Shown here: positions 43,895 through 51,972 of the stretch, piece by piece
Numbering within the stretch: the first letter of the stretch is position 1
Layout: each line of letters begins with the position of its first letter
NCBI GenBank assembly: GCA_022821965.1
Contig: JAJECN010000042.1
Coordinates: 1-64,000, forward strand
Source: Candidatus Poribacteria bacterium
GTDB taxonomy: Bacteria; Poribacteria; WGA-4E; WGA-3G
Direction: 5' to 3'
Length of the DNA: 64,000 nt
Position numbers and translations under genes: made by a program
Notes under the pieces: generated by a model
The model's input: the letters and a program-made list of their open reading frames with translations, nothing else
Told to the model about the DNA's origin: nothing
The model's database searches: none

Positions 43895-45058
43895 CTAATT
43901 AGTCTCCAATCGAAGGATATCGAGCGCGTTCTGGGCGAAGATACGACGGTGTAAGTCTTCAGGGAGTTTCGGGAAAACCGTTACCGGATCGTTCCAGTCG
44001 AAATGCGGGAAATCCGAGCAGAATATTAATGTTTCATCTGCATGGAGCATCTCCAACATCTGGTACATCTGCTCCGGTTTTTCAGGTTCGTGCATCGGCT
44101 GTGATCCAATTCGGATATGTTCACGGAAATACTCACTTGGCAGGCGTTTCAACCACGGTGTCTGGTCGCGTAGTGCTTTCCAGTCAGTATCGAGATGCCA
44201 CATCACCGGCACCGCCCACATCTGTTGCGCTTCAATAAGTGCGAACTTGAGGTTGGGAAACTTCTCAAAGACCCCTTCACAGATCAGAGATGTCGCGTGT
44301 GAACTGGCGACGTAAGGTCGGCTCATCCGAGATTCCATGTAGTAGGTGGGATGTCCAACCGGAGTTGGCGTGTTTCGGGTTGCACCGCCGCCACCACCAA
44401 TATGGGACACGATGGGAAGCCCATGCGCCTCACACGCTTCCCAGATAGGGTGATAGAATCGGTTGCCAAACGGACGACTCGTCCCCATCGGCACCATGAC
44501 AGCAGCAGTGTCCTTACGTTGAGCGAGTCTGTTAATCTCTTCTACGGCTTGCGGCGGATCGGATGGAGAGATGAGAATCGCATTCACAACGCGTTCATCC
44601 TTATCAAGCCAATGTTCGATTGTCCAATCGTTAAAGGCGCGACAAAGCGCAGCCGCCCAATCCGGGTCCGGTAATCCAGAATATCCGTAGAATGGGGGAG
44701 GCCCTGTAAGCAGTGCGACATCAATATTCCAGACATCCAGATGCTCCTCTTGGAGGAACTCTAATGTGAAGTTGAAATCTCTCGGATCGCCGCCGGAGTT
44801 CTTAGGTGTCGATTCGATGGCATCTTCGACTCGCCCTTTGAGGTCTACGCGGTTGCTCCGAATAGGGATGTTGGGATACCCGCCGAGATGTAGCCCTTGG
44901 TCGAGGAGATGTTCTTGATAGAATTTTGACAGGTAAGGTAACAGTTGCGTTGGGTGACGAAAATTGTGGTGAACATCACAATCAACAATAGCGATACCAT
45001 CTTTCGGTTTCGCAGTCCAACCCGGCGCGGTCACAGGTGTTGATCCAATTTGACGCAT
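43895..45058 (-). CDS. Amidohydrolase-family metal-dependent hydrolase
   Basis: 387 residues from the ATG at 45058, which has GGAGGTG 6 bases upstream. A longer frame to 45127 lies in repeat DNA. The start 'IAIVDCDVHHNFRHPTQL' holds the metal-binding His region typical of amidohydrolase_2 (ACMSD-like) proteins. Later 'LPIVSHIGGGGG' and 'LIFCSDFPHFDW' supply further His/Asp ligands. The family decarboxylates or hydrolyses ring or acid substrates using a metal ion. Placed between a PhyH oxygenase gene and a Rieske gene, it may act in degradation of an unknown organic compound; that is inference. Confidence 0.85.
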   Translation of the reverse strand: MRQIGSTPVTAPGWTAKPKDGIAIVDCDVHHNFRHPTQLLPYLSKFYQEHLLDQGLHLGGYPNIPIRSNRVDLKGRVEDAIESTPKNSGGDPRDFNFTLEFLQEEHLDVWNIDVALLTGPPPFYGYSGLPDPDWAAALCRAFNDWTIEHWLDKDERVVNAILISPSDPPQAVEEINRLAQRKDTAAVMVPMGTSRPFGNRFYHPIWEACEAHGLPIVSHIGGGGGATRNTPTPVGHPTYYMESRMSRPYVASSHATSLICEGVFEKFPNLKFALIEAQQMWAVPVMWHLDTDWKALRDQTPWLKRLPSEYFREHIRIGSQPMHEPEKPEQMYQMLEMLHADETLIFCSDFPHFDWNDPVTVFPKLPEDLHRRIFAQNALDILRLETN

Positions 45059-45082
45059 GTAAACACCTCCTTTTTTAGCGGC

Positions 45083-45143
45083 GTTCAGTTTTCGGTTAAC
45101 AACACCCTCTTGTCCGATAACTGACAACCGATAACCGAGAATT
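45083..45143. repeat. Palindromic repeat (TGTCAGTT family relative)
   Basis: Arms TTCAGTTTTCGGTTA and CAACCGATAACCGAGAAT are approximate inverted repeats. The element lies between the PhyH and amidohydrolase genes and ends a few bases from the PhyH stop codon. Confidence 0.5.
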
Positions 45144-45148
45144 ATTAA

Positions 45149-46036
45149 CTAATGCCGGTACGTTTCACCGATTAGGTTATTGGCAGCACGAACGGGGCGG
45201 AAAAGGGTTTGCCGCTTGGCAGGCATCTCTTCAAGCAGCTTTGGATGCGGATCCCAATCGTGCCACTTGCTATTGACAGTGTTGTAACAACTGAAAATTG
45301 CGAGGCGATCGTTTTCCTCATTCGTCCAAGTATGCGTACTATGTGTCAACGCCTCCGTGAAAAAGAGGAGTGAGCCAGCAGGACACTCGTAGGTATCCCA
45401 GATAAGCGAATCCTGACTTCGGATTGTGTCGGGTGCTGTGTAGACAGCTTTATGGCTCGCCGTAATAAATAGCGTGCCGCCCTGCCGATATTTAACAGGA
45501 TTGAGTTCCCAAACGATGCGAGTTAATCCGCTATACCCTCTGCCCGGAATACACCGGTAGAGGTGCGAATCACCGGGAAAACGGAGCATCCCGTTTCCAT
45601 TGTGGGGTCCAAAGTTTCCATCGCCGACAGTGCGATGGAACAAGCTACACGATTCCATCCGGAAGCCATAGCACTCTTGGCTCGACAATGCTGGATGTGC
45701 GAGAAATTCATTGAGAAAACCGATGACATTCGGGTGGTCGGCAAGGCGTTGCATCGGACCACCGAGCGGGGAGCGTTCATGCTCCGGAATCGACTCCGGT
45801 TCGTGGCGGAGTTTATACCCGAACTCCTGCATCTCTGCGAGTTCATCGCCCGACAGCACACCGGGCACCAAGAGCCACCCACGCATATCAAAGAGGTATT
45901 TCTGTTCCTGCGTCGGTGGGACGACGGGTGTACCATCAGAGGTTGTTTCCGTGAGTTGTGCGTTATCAATGTCGAGTGCTGCGCCGAGGTTTTTATCTAC
46001 AATAAAAGGTTTTGTGTGATCTGTGACTTGTGCCAT
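45149..46036 (-). CDS. PhyH-like Fe(II)/2-oxoglutarate dioxygenase
   Basis: 295 residues from the ATG at 46036 (SD AAAGGA 8 bases upstream; an ATG 9 bases earlier overlaps the SD). Recognised by overall PhyH pattern: 'LFDMRGWLLVPGVLSGDELAEMQ' at the N-terminus, 'AGSLLFFTEALTHSTHTW' with the distal His, and a downstream Arg. The proximal ligand region reads 'FGPHNGNGMLRFPGD', where the canonical HxD is not evident. It would hydroxylate a small molecule using 2-oxoglutarate and oxygen if the iron site is complete. It lies between the aminotransferase and amidohydrolase genes. Confidence 0.8.
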   Translation of the reverse strand: MAQVTDHTKPFIVDKNLGAALDIDNAQLTETTSDGTPVVPPTQEQKYLFDMRGWLLVPGVLSGDELAEMQEFGYKLRHEPESIPEHERSPLGGPMQRLADHPNVIGFLNEFLAHPALSSQECYGFRMESCSLFHRTVGDGNFGPHNGNGMLRFPGDSHLYRCIPGRGYSGLTRIVWELNPVKYRQGGTLFITASHKAVYTAPDTIRSQDSLIWDTYECPAGSLLFFTEALTHSTHTWTNEENDRLAIFSCYNTVNSKWHDWDPHPKLLEEMPAKRQTLFRPVRAANNLIGETYRH

Positions 46037-46053
46037 AATAAACATCCTTTGTA

Positions 46054-46138
46054 TTGGCTATCGGCTGTCGGCTATCAGTAAAGACCTAAGCGTTCCAGAA
46101 ACGCTTTTCTTTGCTGACTGCTGATGGCTGATGGCTAT
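46054..46138. repeat. Palindromic repeat (GGCTATCGGC arms)
   Basis: Left arm TTGGCTATCGGCTGTCGG and right arm CTGATGGCTGATGGCTAT pair imperfectly; the centre is hairpin AGCGTT-ccag-AAACGCT. It fills the gap between the aminotransferase stop and the PhyH start. Confidence 0.55.
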
Positions 46139-46146
46139 TCTTCTTC

Positions 46147-47352
46147 CTATACGGCTTTTGCGCGTTTGAGGGCATCTTCAGAAACACTGAGTGTCTTCGC
46201 AACGTCTTCATCGGTATGCGACATGGACATAAACCAGATATGTCCTTCCGGCAGGTATAAACCACCGTCCAAGGTCGCTTCATAGAAGGTTTTGTTGAAT
46301 CGCTGTTGCTTTTCGTCATCACTATCGGCACTTAAACCGAAGAAGGGCATCGGTCCGATACCACCGACGCGGGCGTTATCAATACCGAGACGAGCGGTCA
46401 TCTCTCTGTAACCATCCAACAATTTCTGTCCCTGTTTCCACATAAAGGCGACACCGTCCTTCGCCTCAAGTTCCTCAATTGTAGCAATTGCTGCAGCGAC
46501 GAGTGATACTTCGCCGTGGAAGGTCGCGGCGACCCAAACATCGCTCACTTCATCCATGATTTCCTTTTTCCCGACGACGACAGCCGTTGCAAACCCGTTC
46601 GCGAGTGCCTTCCCAAAAACAGACATATCGGGGGTGACACCGAAGTATTCCTGCGCACCACCTAAAGAATAACGGAATCCCGTTTTGACTTCATCGAAAA
46701 TCATCAACGCCCCGTTAGCATTGACGAGTTTCTTTGCTTCTTCAAGGTATCCGTCTTTCGGGAGATCATGCCCGGAGGGTTCCATAATCAAACATGCAAT
46801 CTCATCAGGATGCGCTTTAAAGAGGTCGGCAAGTCCTTCAAGATCGTTGAAATCAACGCTGAGTGTCGCAGCAGCGGAGCCCGGCAGATGTCCGCGTGCG
46901 TGGCTACACCAATCGTGCCATCCGTGATACCCCGACCGAATCACCTTTTCCCTACCCGTATACGCGCGAGCGAACTTAATCGCGCCGGTCGTCGCGTCTG
47001 ATCCACCAACAAAGTAGGCGACTCTATCCGCCGACGGAATGATCTCCACTAATTTCTCGGCGAGTTCCACCTCAAGTGTATGCCCGAAATTATAGACATT
47101 CCCACGCTCCACGAGGTATTTCGTGACTGTATCAATCACGGTGGGGTACGCATGTCCAAGGATCATAGGTCCGTATCCCATCAGATAGTCAATATAGTCG
47201 TTTCCATCGGCATCCCAGAAATGCGCGCCCTTCGCACCTGCAATCATAATAGGTCTCGGTGGCTGGCTCTGTTTATGGGGTTGCCCACCGCCGACCAGTG
47301 CGGCTTTCGCGCGTTTCTGCCACGCAAGCGATTTTTCAAAACTCCGTCCCAT
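46147..47352 (-). CDS. Class-III PLP-dependent aminotransferase
   Basis: 401 residues from the ATG at 47352 (GGAGG SD 6 bases upstream). It resembles glutamate-1-semialdehyde aminomutase and related class-III enzymes: 'YFVGGSDATTGAIKFARAYTGREKV' near 115-140, 'ALMIFDEVKTGFR' with the cofactor-contacting Asp, and 'MSVFGKALANGF' with the PLP lysine. It would move an amino group between a small amine or amino acid and an oxo acid. No hem genes are near, so tetrapyrrole synthesis is not suggested. It is the first gene of a four-gene run with PhyH, amidohydrolase and Rieske genes. Confidence 0.9.
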   Translation of the reverse strand: MGRSFEKSLAWQKRAKAALVGGGQPHKQSQPPRPIMIAGAKGAHFWDADGNDYIDYLMGYGPMILGHAYPTVIDTVTKYLVERGNVYNFGHTLEVELAEKLVEIIPSADRVAYFVGGSDATTGAIKFARAYTGREKVIRSGYHGWHDWCSHARGHLPGSAAATLSVDFNDLEGLADLFKAHPDEIACLIMEPSGHDLPKDGYLEEAKKLVNANGALMIFDEVKTGFRYSLGGAQEYFGVTPDMSVFGKALANGFATAVVVGKKEIMDEVSDVWVAATFHGEVSLVAAAIATIEELEAKDGVAFMWKQGQKLLDGYREMTARLGIDNARVGGIGPMPFFGLSADSDDEKQQRFNKTFYEATLDGGLYLPEGHIWFMSMSHTDEDVAKTLSVSEDALKRAKAV

Positions 47353-47625
47353 GCTGAAACCTCCAATATTCATATCCTATGTGTTAAGTTTCGCTTTAAT
47401 TTTTAATAATTTTAACATAATTGTGGATTTGATGGGAGATTTTTTTCTGAGTGCATTAAAGGCATTCAGTTTTTAGAAAATATCGGTTTTTTTTCGTCTT
47501 TTTTTTAATCCAATGCGGTGTTTTTGCGGGCGTTTCTGTAAGGAAACTGCATTTACTGGACCTGGGGCGAAAACACGACCAAAGCACGGAAAACCGAATG
47601 GACCTGGTCAGCAACACCAACGCTC
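47353..47625. other. A/T-rich intergenic region with direct repeats
   Basis: Between divergent genes. Two runs of eight T (47487-47494 and 47499-47506) are separated by CGTC. TGGACCTGG occurs twice (47557-47565 and 47599-47607), just upstream of the toxin promoter, and might be operator sites for the antitoxin. No gene is supported. Confidence 0.3.
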
Positions 47626-47654
47626 TTGAAAATTTCTCGCCCGTGGTGTATAAT
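47626..47654 (+). promoter_or_regulatory. Strong promoter giving a probably leaderless toxin mRNA
   Basis: TTGAAA (47626-47631), a 17-base spacer and perfect TATAAT (47649-47654). The ATG follows the -10 box after only 6 bases, so transcription should begin at or next to the start codon, and no SD is possible. Confidence 0.65.
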
Positions 47655-47660
47655 TGTTTC

Positions 47661-47981
47661 ATGGATATACAGATTTACCAGGACGAAAACGGAAATGAGC
47701 CGTTTGAGCAGTGGCTTTCTTCAATCCAAGACAACCCAACTTGGGCACGAATCGACAACCGTCTCAAACGGGTCCGGTTAGGTCTGTTAGGCGACCATCG
47801 TTTTATAGGTGAAGGTGTGTTTGAGTTACGGTTGGATTTCGGTCCTGGCTACCGGATTTATTTTGGTAGAATCGGGCGTGAAAACATTTTGCTTCTAACG
47901 GGTGGAGATAAAAATTCGCAGCGGAGGGACATCGCGGTAGCAAAACGGTATTGGAAGCATTTTAAGGAGTCAATGCGATGA
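47661..47981 (+). CDS. RelE/ParE-superfamily toxin (HI1419-type killer protein)
   Basis: 106 residues. It fits the addiction-module killer family (HI1419-like): 'ENGNEPFEQWLSSIQ' near the start, 'RLKRVRLGLLGDHRFIGEGVFELRLDFGPGYRIYF' in the core, and 'ILLLTGGDKNSQRRDIAVAKRYW' at the end. Such toxins are usually ribosome-dependent mRNA nucleases. I place the start at the ATG at 47661 because a promoter lies directly upstream; the frame continues to 47598 without a start signal. It overlaps the next gene by 4 bases (ATGA), typical of tight toxin-antitoxin coupling. Confidence 0.85.
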   Translation: MDIQIYQDENGNEPFEQWLSSIQDNPTWARIDNRLKRVRLGLLGDHRFIGEGVFELRLDFGPGYRIYFGRIGRENILLLTGGDKNSQRRDIAVAKRYWKHFKESMR

Positions 47982-48295
47982 AAAAATACAGGAACTACGA
48001 AGAAAGCCTCAAGGAGCGATTGGTAGATTCGGCGTATGCCAAGGAGTATCTTGCCGTAGCACTTGAGGAATATGAGGAAGATGGAAACATCGAAGCGTTT
48101 TTGCTTGCAGTTAGAGACGTGGCAAACGCCCAAGGGAATCCATCAAAGTTAGCAGCGCATGTCCAATTGGATCACCAGAGTCTTCACGAAGAATTGTCCG
48201 AAAATGGGACTCTGCCATTTAATACAATCGGTGCGATTTTGCACGGACTCGGTTTTAAGTTTTCAATAGAGTCGCTTGAGAAAGGTCCCCAATGA
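47978..48295 (+). CDS. HI1420-type antitoxin with helix-turn-helix
   Basis: 105 residues. 'YLAVALEEYEEDGNIEAFLLAVRDVANAQGNPSKLAAHVQLDHQSLHEELSENG' read in pieces matches the probable addiction-module antidote family, with an Xre/Cro-like helix-turn-helix at about 50-90. It should bind and neutralise the upstream toxin and repress the shared promoter. The start codon overlaps the toxin stop (ATGA at 47978). Toxin-first order is usual for this family. Confidence 0.85.
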   Translation: MKKYRNYEESLKERLVDSAYAKEYLAVALEEYEEDGNIEAFLLAVRDVANAQGNPSKLAAHVQLDHQSLHEELSENGTLPFNTIGAILHGLGFKFSIESLEKGPQ

Positions 48296-48303
48296 TTTGG
48301 GTG

Positions 48304-48312
48304 TGGTACAAT
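48304..48312 (+). promoter_or_regulatory. Extended -10 promoter for the PhyH-HEAT gene
   Basis: TGGTACAAT combines a TG extension with a 5-of-6 -10 box (TACAAT). A -35 box at proper distance is not seen, which extended -10 promoters tolerate. The leader to the ATG at 48354 would be about 35 bases. Confidence 0.4.
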
Positions 48313-48353
48313 AAAATCCATAGCAAGCTTCAGAAAAGAGGAGAGGATATAAA

Positions 48354-49727
48354 ATGGCAGTACACCTCTTAAACGACGCGCAGATGCGACATTTCATTGT
48401 GAACGGTTTTGTGACCGTTACAACTGAGTTGCCCGCGCAATTTCACGATGCGGTCTACGAAAAGACGGTAAGCGTCTTTGATAAGGAAGGGAATCCGGGT
48501 AATAACCTTTTACCAAGGATACCAGAGATTCAGCAAGTCTTTGACGATCCGAACGTTAGCGGTGCCTTGATAAGTCTGCTTGGACCGGACTATTACATGC
48601 AACCGCACCGGCATCCACATTATAATCCGCCCGGTAGTAAAGGACAAGGCATGCACCAAGACGGCGGAAAACGCTGGTCGCACCATACACGTAGGCTGCT
48701 GGTCTTCTATTATCCACAAGACACGCCCATTGAATTGGGACCGACCGGTGTGGTCCCGATGAGCCACTACTTTAGTACAAGCGAAGGTTCGGGGGTCTCG
48801 CCGGAACAACCCATCACAGGCGAAGCGGGAACGGTTGCGTTCGCGAATTATGACCTGTGGCACCGCGCAATGCCTAACAGCAGCGAGAAGAAACGCTATA
48901 TGATGAAATTCCTCTACGCTCGGATGTCAGAACCGCAGGAACCCACTTGGGCGAATAAGGAAACGGATTGGGCAAATGGGACTTCTGTCGGACCGGCTGA
49001 ATATCAAGAAATGTTCCGACACCTTTGGGACTGGCATCAAGCGGTGGAAGATAGCGACACGAACGGAACATCAAATGGTGAATCGCTGTCGGGTTTAATC
49101 AGCGCGCTTAACAGCACATCGGAATCGACAGGGCTGCAGGCAGCTTACGAATTGCCACGATTTGGCGAGAAGGCAGTGCCTGCTTTGGTGCGGTGTCTGC
49201 AAGATGAGTCCGAGATGACGCGGCGAAATGCCTGTTATGCGCTCAATGCAGTGGGAACCCCGACTGTTGAGGCATTGCAGGAGGCGTTGAAAGATTCTCG
49301 TGAATACGTGCGCGATAACGCAGCAGAAGCACTCGGTGATTTAGGAAATAAGGCAGAACCAGTAGTGCCTGCGTTGGTAGAGATGCTAAAGGATGCATCC
49401 GGTTCCGTACGTTCGCACACGATAGAGGCATTAGGCACAACAAGCCAATCGAGTGCGATTGCAGTTCCGGGTCTCGTGAAGGCATTGGAGGATCCGCACG
49501 ATGGCGCGAGGCGAAATGCGGTATTCGCATTGGCGAGGATCGGTAAGGATGCCGATGGTGCAGTTGAAGGACTACAAAATGTGCTGTTCGATGACAACCG
49601 CTATGTCCGCGGCGATGCGGTTCACGCGCTTTACCGGATCGGGACACCGGCGGCAAAGTCGGTATTGATCCGCTATCTCGCAACGACGCGTTGGTGCCCG
49701 TTAACCTCAAAAGAAAGCACGTTTTAG
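48354..49727 (+). CDS. PhyH dioxygenase fused to HEAT repeats
   Basis: 457 residues. Residues 1-230 form a PhyH-type Fe(II)/2-oxoglutarate oxygenase: 'MHQDGG' gives the HxD facial-triad ligands and 'NYDLWHRAMPNSSEKKRYMMKF' the distal His and nearby basic residues. From about 245 on, at least five HEAT/PBS-lyase-type repeats follow ('AVPALVRCLQDESEMTRRNACYALNAVG', 'EALKDSREYVRDNAAEALGDLG' and so on), which normally bind proteins. Family knowledge says oxygenase plus iron; the HEAT part suggests a protein substrate or partner. The C-terminus ends just before repeat DNA. SD GAGGAGAGG. Confidence 0.85.
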   Translation: MAVHLLNDAQMRHFIVNGFVTVTTELPAQFHDAVYEKTVSVFDKEGNPGNNLLPRIPEIQQVFDDPNVSGALISLLGPDYYMQPHRHPHYNPPGSKGQGMHQDGGKRWSHHTRRLLVFYYPQDTPIELGPTGVVPMSHYFSTSEGSGVSPEQPITGEAGTVAFANYDLWHRAMPNSSEKKRYMMKFLYARMSEPQEPTWANKETDWANGTSVGPAEYQEMFRHLWDWHQAVEDSDTNGTSNGESLSGLISALNSTSESTGLQAAYELPRFGEKAVPALVRCLQDESEMTRRNACYALNAVGTPTVEALQEALKDSREYVRDNAAEALGDLGNKAEPVVPALVEMLKDASGSVRSHTIEALGTTSQSSAIAVPGLVKALEDPHDGARRNAVFALARIGKDADGAVEGLQNVLFDDNRYVRGDAVHALYRIGTPAAKSVLIRYLATTRWCPLTSKESTF

Positions 49728-49732
49728 AGAAA

Positions 49733-49797
49733 GATTGGAGGATTGGAAGATTGGAAGGGCATTCTTCCATTCTTCCACCCTTCCGTCCTTCGATTCT
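49733..49797. repeat. GATTGGAAG/CTTCCATT palindromic repeat
   Basis: Tandem near-copies of GATTGGAAG on the left and of CTTCCATT/CTTCCACC on the right form an imperfect inverted repeat in the 95-base gap between convergent genes. Similar in style to the TGTCAGTT family but with another unit sequence. Confidence 0.55.
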
Positions 49798-49822
49798 TTA
49801 TATCCGTGATTTTTCCGATCCG

Positions 49823-50539
49823 CTACGTAAAAAATTCCTCATTGTGCGGTCGGACATCCACCTCAAAAGTCCACGCGCTCCGTTCCTGCTGTACCAAAGC
49901 CCAATAGGTATCCGCAATCGCATCGGGTTCAAGGAGCGGTTCATTTTCACTGAGCTTATAGCGTTGTCGCACGCCCGGTGTATCAATAACACCATCAACA
50001 ATCACATGGGCGACATGAATGCCGTGCGGACCGACTTCGCGCGCGAGTGCCGAGGCTAAACCTCGGGTCGCATACTTGGCACTACTGAACGCCAACGCGC
50101 CTGCCCTCCCACGGACAGCAGAGGTTGCACCTGTAAATATAATGTCTCCGCCGCCCTTTTTAAGCATCCCCGGTACCACCTGTTTTGAACAGAGGAACCC
50201 ACCGAGGGTGCAGACGCGCCACGCCCCTTCAAACGCTTCAGGTGTGAGGTCTGCGAAACTTCCCCACGCAGCGTTCCCAGCATGATTCACCAAGATGTCA
50301 GGGTCTCCGAGCTCTTCTCGAATACGATCAAAACTTTGATCCACCTGATCAGGTTCGGTAATATCTGTTGGGATCGGAATGGCTGTGCGTCCGGATTTTG
50401 CCAATCGCGTGGATAGGTTTTTAATGTAGGCGGACGAGCGCGATAGGAGTGCTACGTTACATCCCTCTTCTACAAATTTACGGGCGAGTGCAGCCCCTAA
50501 GCCAGGACCGACACCGGCGATAACGGCTATTTTTTCCAT
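49823..50539 (-). CDS. SDR-family oxidoreductase with Phe in place of catalytic Tyr
   Basis: 238 residues from the ATG at 50539 (AAAGGA upstream). The cofactor motif reads 'VIAGVGPGLGAALARKF', a GxxxGxG variant, and 'NHAGN' takes the place of the usual NNAG. The catalytic segment is 'ALAFSSAKYATRGLASAL', where the usual Tyr of YxxxK is Phe, with Ser in 'FTGATSAVRG' and Lys retained. The related subfamily 'ELGP.GIHVAHVI.DG' is matched ('VGPHGIHVAHVIVDGVIDT'). The reaction is therefore uncertain. Convergent to the PhyH-HEAT gene. Confidence 0.85.
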   Translation of the reverse strand: MEKIAVIAGVGPGLGAALARKFVEEGCNVALLSRSSAYIKNLSTRLAKSGRTAIPIPTDITEPDQVDQSFDRIREELGDPDILVNHAGNAAWGSFADLTPEAFEGAWRVCTLGGFLCSKQVVPGMLKKGGGDIIFTGATSAVRGRAGALAFSSAKYATRGLASALAREVGPHGIHVAHVIVDGVIDTPGVRQRYKLSENEPLLEPDAIADTYWALVQQERSAWTFEVDVRPHNEEFFT

Positions 50540-50667
50540 AGTAATTCCTTTAGGACTCATGAAAATTTGGGAGTTGGTCTACCTTGCGTACAATATGTTC
50601 TATATAGACGAAAATTTAGAAATTGGGTTTCACTTGCGGTTCAATCCACCCTACATTCTTCGCGAAA

Positions 50668-50694
50668 AGAGGTGCGACCAGAAATCGCACCTCT
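50668..50694 (-). terminator. Terminator-like hairpin after the MacB-like gene
   Basis: AGAGGTGCGA (50668-50677) pairs perfectly with TCGCACCTCT (50685-50694), with a 7-base loop. On the minus strand the stem is followed by TTT. It starts 9 bases after the stop at 50703. The stretch 50570-50655 above it carries GGGTTTCACTTGCGGTTCAATCCACCCTAC, split here as related repeat pieces. Confidence 0.6.
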
Positions 50695-50702
50695 TGTGTA
50701 GT

Positions 50703-51914
50703 CTACTCATGTCTGAGTGCATCAATCGGATGAAGTTTCGCTGCTTTCCATGCTGGATAAGCACCGAAAAAGATACCTACCAACGCGCTGACAACAAAAG
50801 AAATCATTCCGTACATCGGAGAGACAAGGGTTCGCCACTCCCAGAAGGATGTCACCAGTTCTGCACCGGCTATACCGACACCAATCCCAATGATACCGCC
50901 TACGAGCGCAAGACTTGTAGATTCGACGAGAAACTGAGCGAGGATATCGGAACGCTGTGCGCCAACGGCTTTCCGCAGCCCAATTTCTTTTGTCCGCTCC
51001 GTCACAGAAACGAGCATAATGTTCATAATACCGATGCCCCCGACAACTAACGATACCACGGCAATCCCCAAAATCAGGTTCGTAAAGGTTTGATTTGATT
51101 CTTCAAGTGTTTCCATAAATTCCGCTTGGTTACGGATATGAAAATCGGGCTCCTTGTTTATTGGGATTTTGTGTTGCTTACGGAGAAGCTCGGTTACCTC
51201 AGTTTCTGCTGCTTCAAGGAGTTTACCGTCATTCGCCTGTATACTGATGCTCGATAGATAATCCTCTCCAAAAACGCGTTTCATGGCGGTCGTATACGGG
51301 ATGAAAACTTGATCGTCCGGGTTTCGCCATCCGCTCGCCCCCTTCTCCTTCATAACACCTACCACGTGGAAACCTACATTCTTAATTTTCACTGTTTGCC
51401 CGACCGGTTCCCTCTGCTCAAATAGATTGTCAACAACGCTTTTACCGAGGACACATACCCGATCGCGGTAGCGGATTTCGCTGTCTGTAAAAAACCTGCC
51501 CTTCTCAACGGTAAAGTTCGCGGTGACGAGGTACGCAGGGGATGTACCAACGATAGTTGTGTTCGTATTTCTATTCTGGTACTTCACCTGTGCGCGACTG
51601 CTGACCTCCGGTGTAACATACCCAAAAGTCGTTCCGCGTTCCTGTAGGGCTGCCATATCCTTAACAGTGAGACTCCTGCGTGCATCAGCAGAACCGCGTC
51701 CACGAAACCTACTTTGCCCTGGACGAACAGCGAGAATATTCGCGCCCAATGTCTGAATTCGTTCGGTGACATCGGCTTTCGCGCCCTCACCAATTGAAGT
51801 CGTCGTGATAATCGCACCCACCCCAATGATTACGCCCAACATTGTCAACATAGATCGGAGTTTATTTGCCAATAAGGCACTTAATGCATTTGTAAGACTC
51901 TCCAAGATACTCAT
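50703..51914 (-). CDS. MacB-like ABC transporter permease
   Basis: 403 residues from the ATG at 51914, which has AGGAGGAGA upstream; the longer frame to 51995 overlaps the adaptor gene and is rejected. Helix 1 ('LRSMLTMLGVIIGVGAIITTTSIG') is followed by a large periplasmic MacB_PCD domain (about 45-260) and three C-terminal helices ('ILGIAVVSLVVGGIGIMNIM', 'LVESTSLALVGGIIGIGVGI', 'ISFVVSALVGIFFGAYPAW'), the standard FtsX/MacB fold. It should work with an ABC ATPase and an adaptor in export. The adaptor gene is just upstream, but no ATPase gene is within the window. Confidence 0.9.
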   Translation of the reverse strand: MSILESLTNALSALLANKLRSMLTMLGVIIGVGAIITTTSIGEGAKADVTERIQTLGANILAVRPGQSRFRGRGSADARRSLTVKDMAALQERGTTFGYVTPEVSSRAQVKYQNRNTNTTIVGTSPAYLVTANFTVEKGRFFTDSEIRYRDRVCVLGKSVVDNLFEQREPVGQTVKIKNVGFHVVGVMKEKGASGWRNPDDQVFIPYTTAMKRVFGEDYLSSISIQANDGKLLEAAETEVTELLRKQHKIPINKEPDFHIRNQAEFMETLEESNQTFTNLILGIAVVSLVVGGIGIMNIMLVSVTERTKEIGLRKAVGAQRSDILAQFLVESTSLALVGGIIGIGVGIAGAELVTSFWEWRTLVSPMYGMISFVVSALVGIFFGAYPAWKAAKLHPIDALRHE

Positions 51915-51972
51915 AGCATCTCCTCCTATGCGTGGTTGCCTTCTTCCACACCTAAAAACTAACCGATAGTAT

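Noticed and set aside
50559-51050. 163-codon frame on the + strand
   Set aside because: Antisense to the MacB-like permease; crosses repeat DNA and a terminator hairpin.
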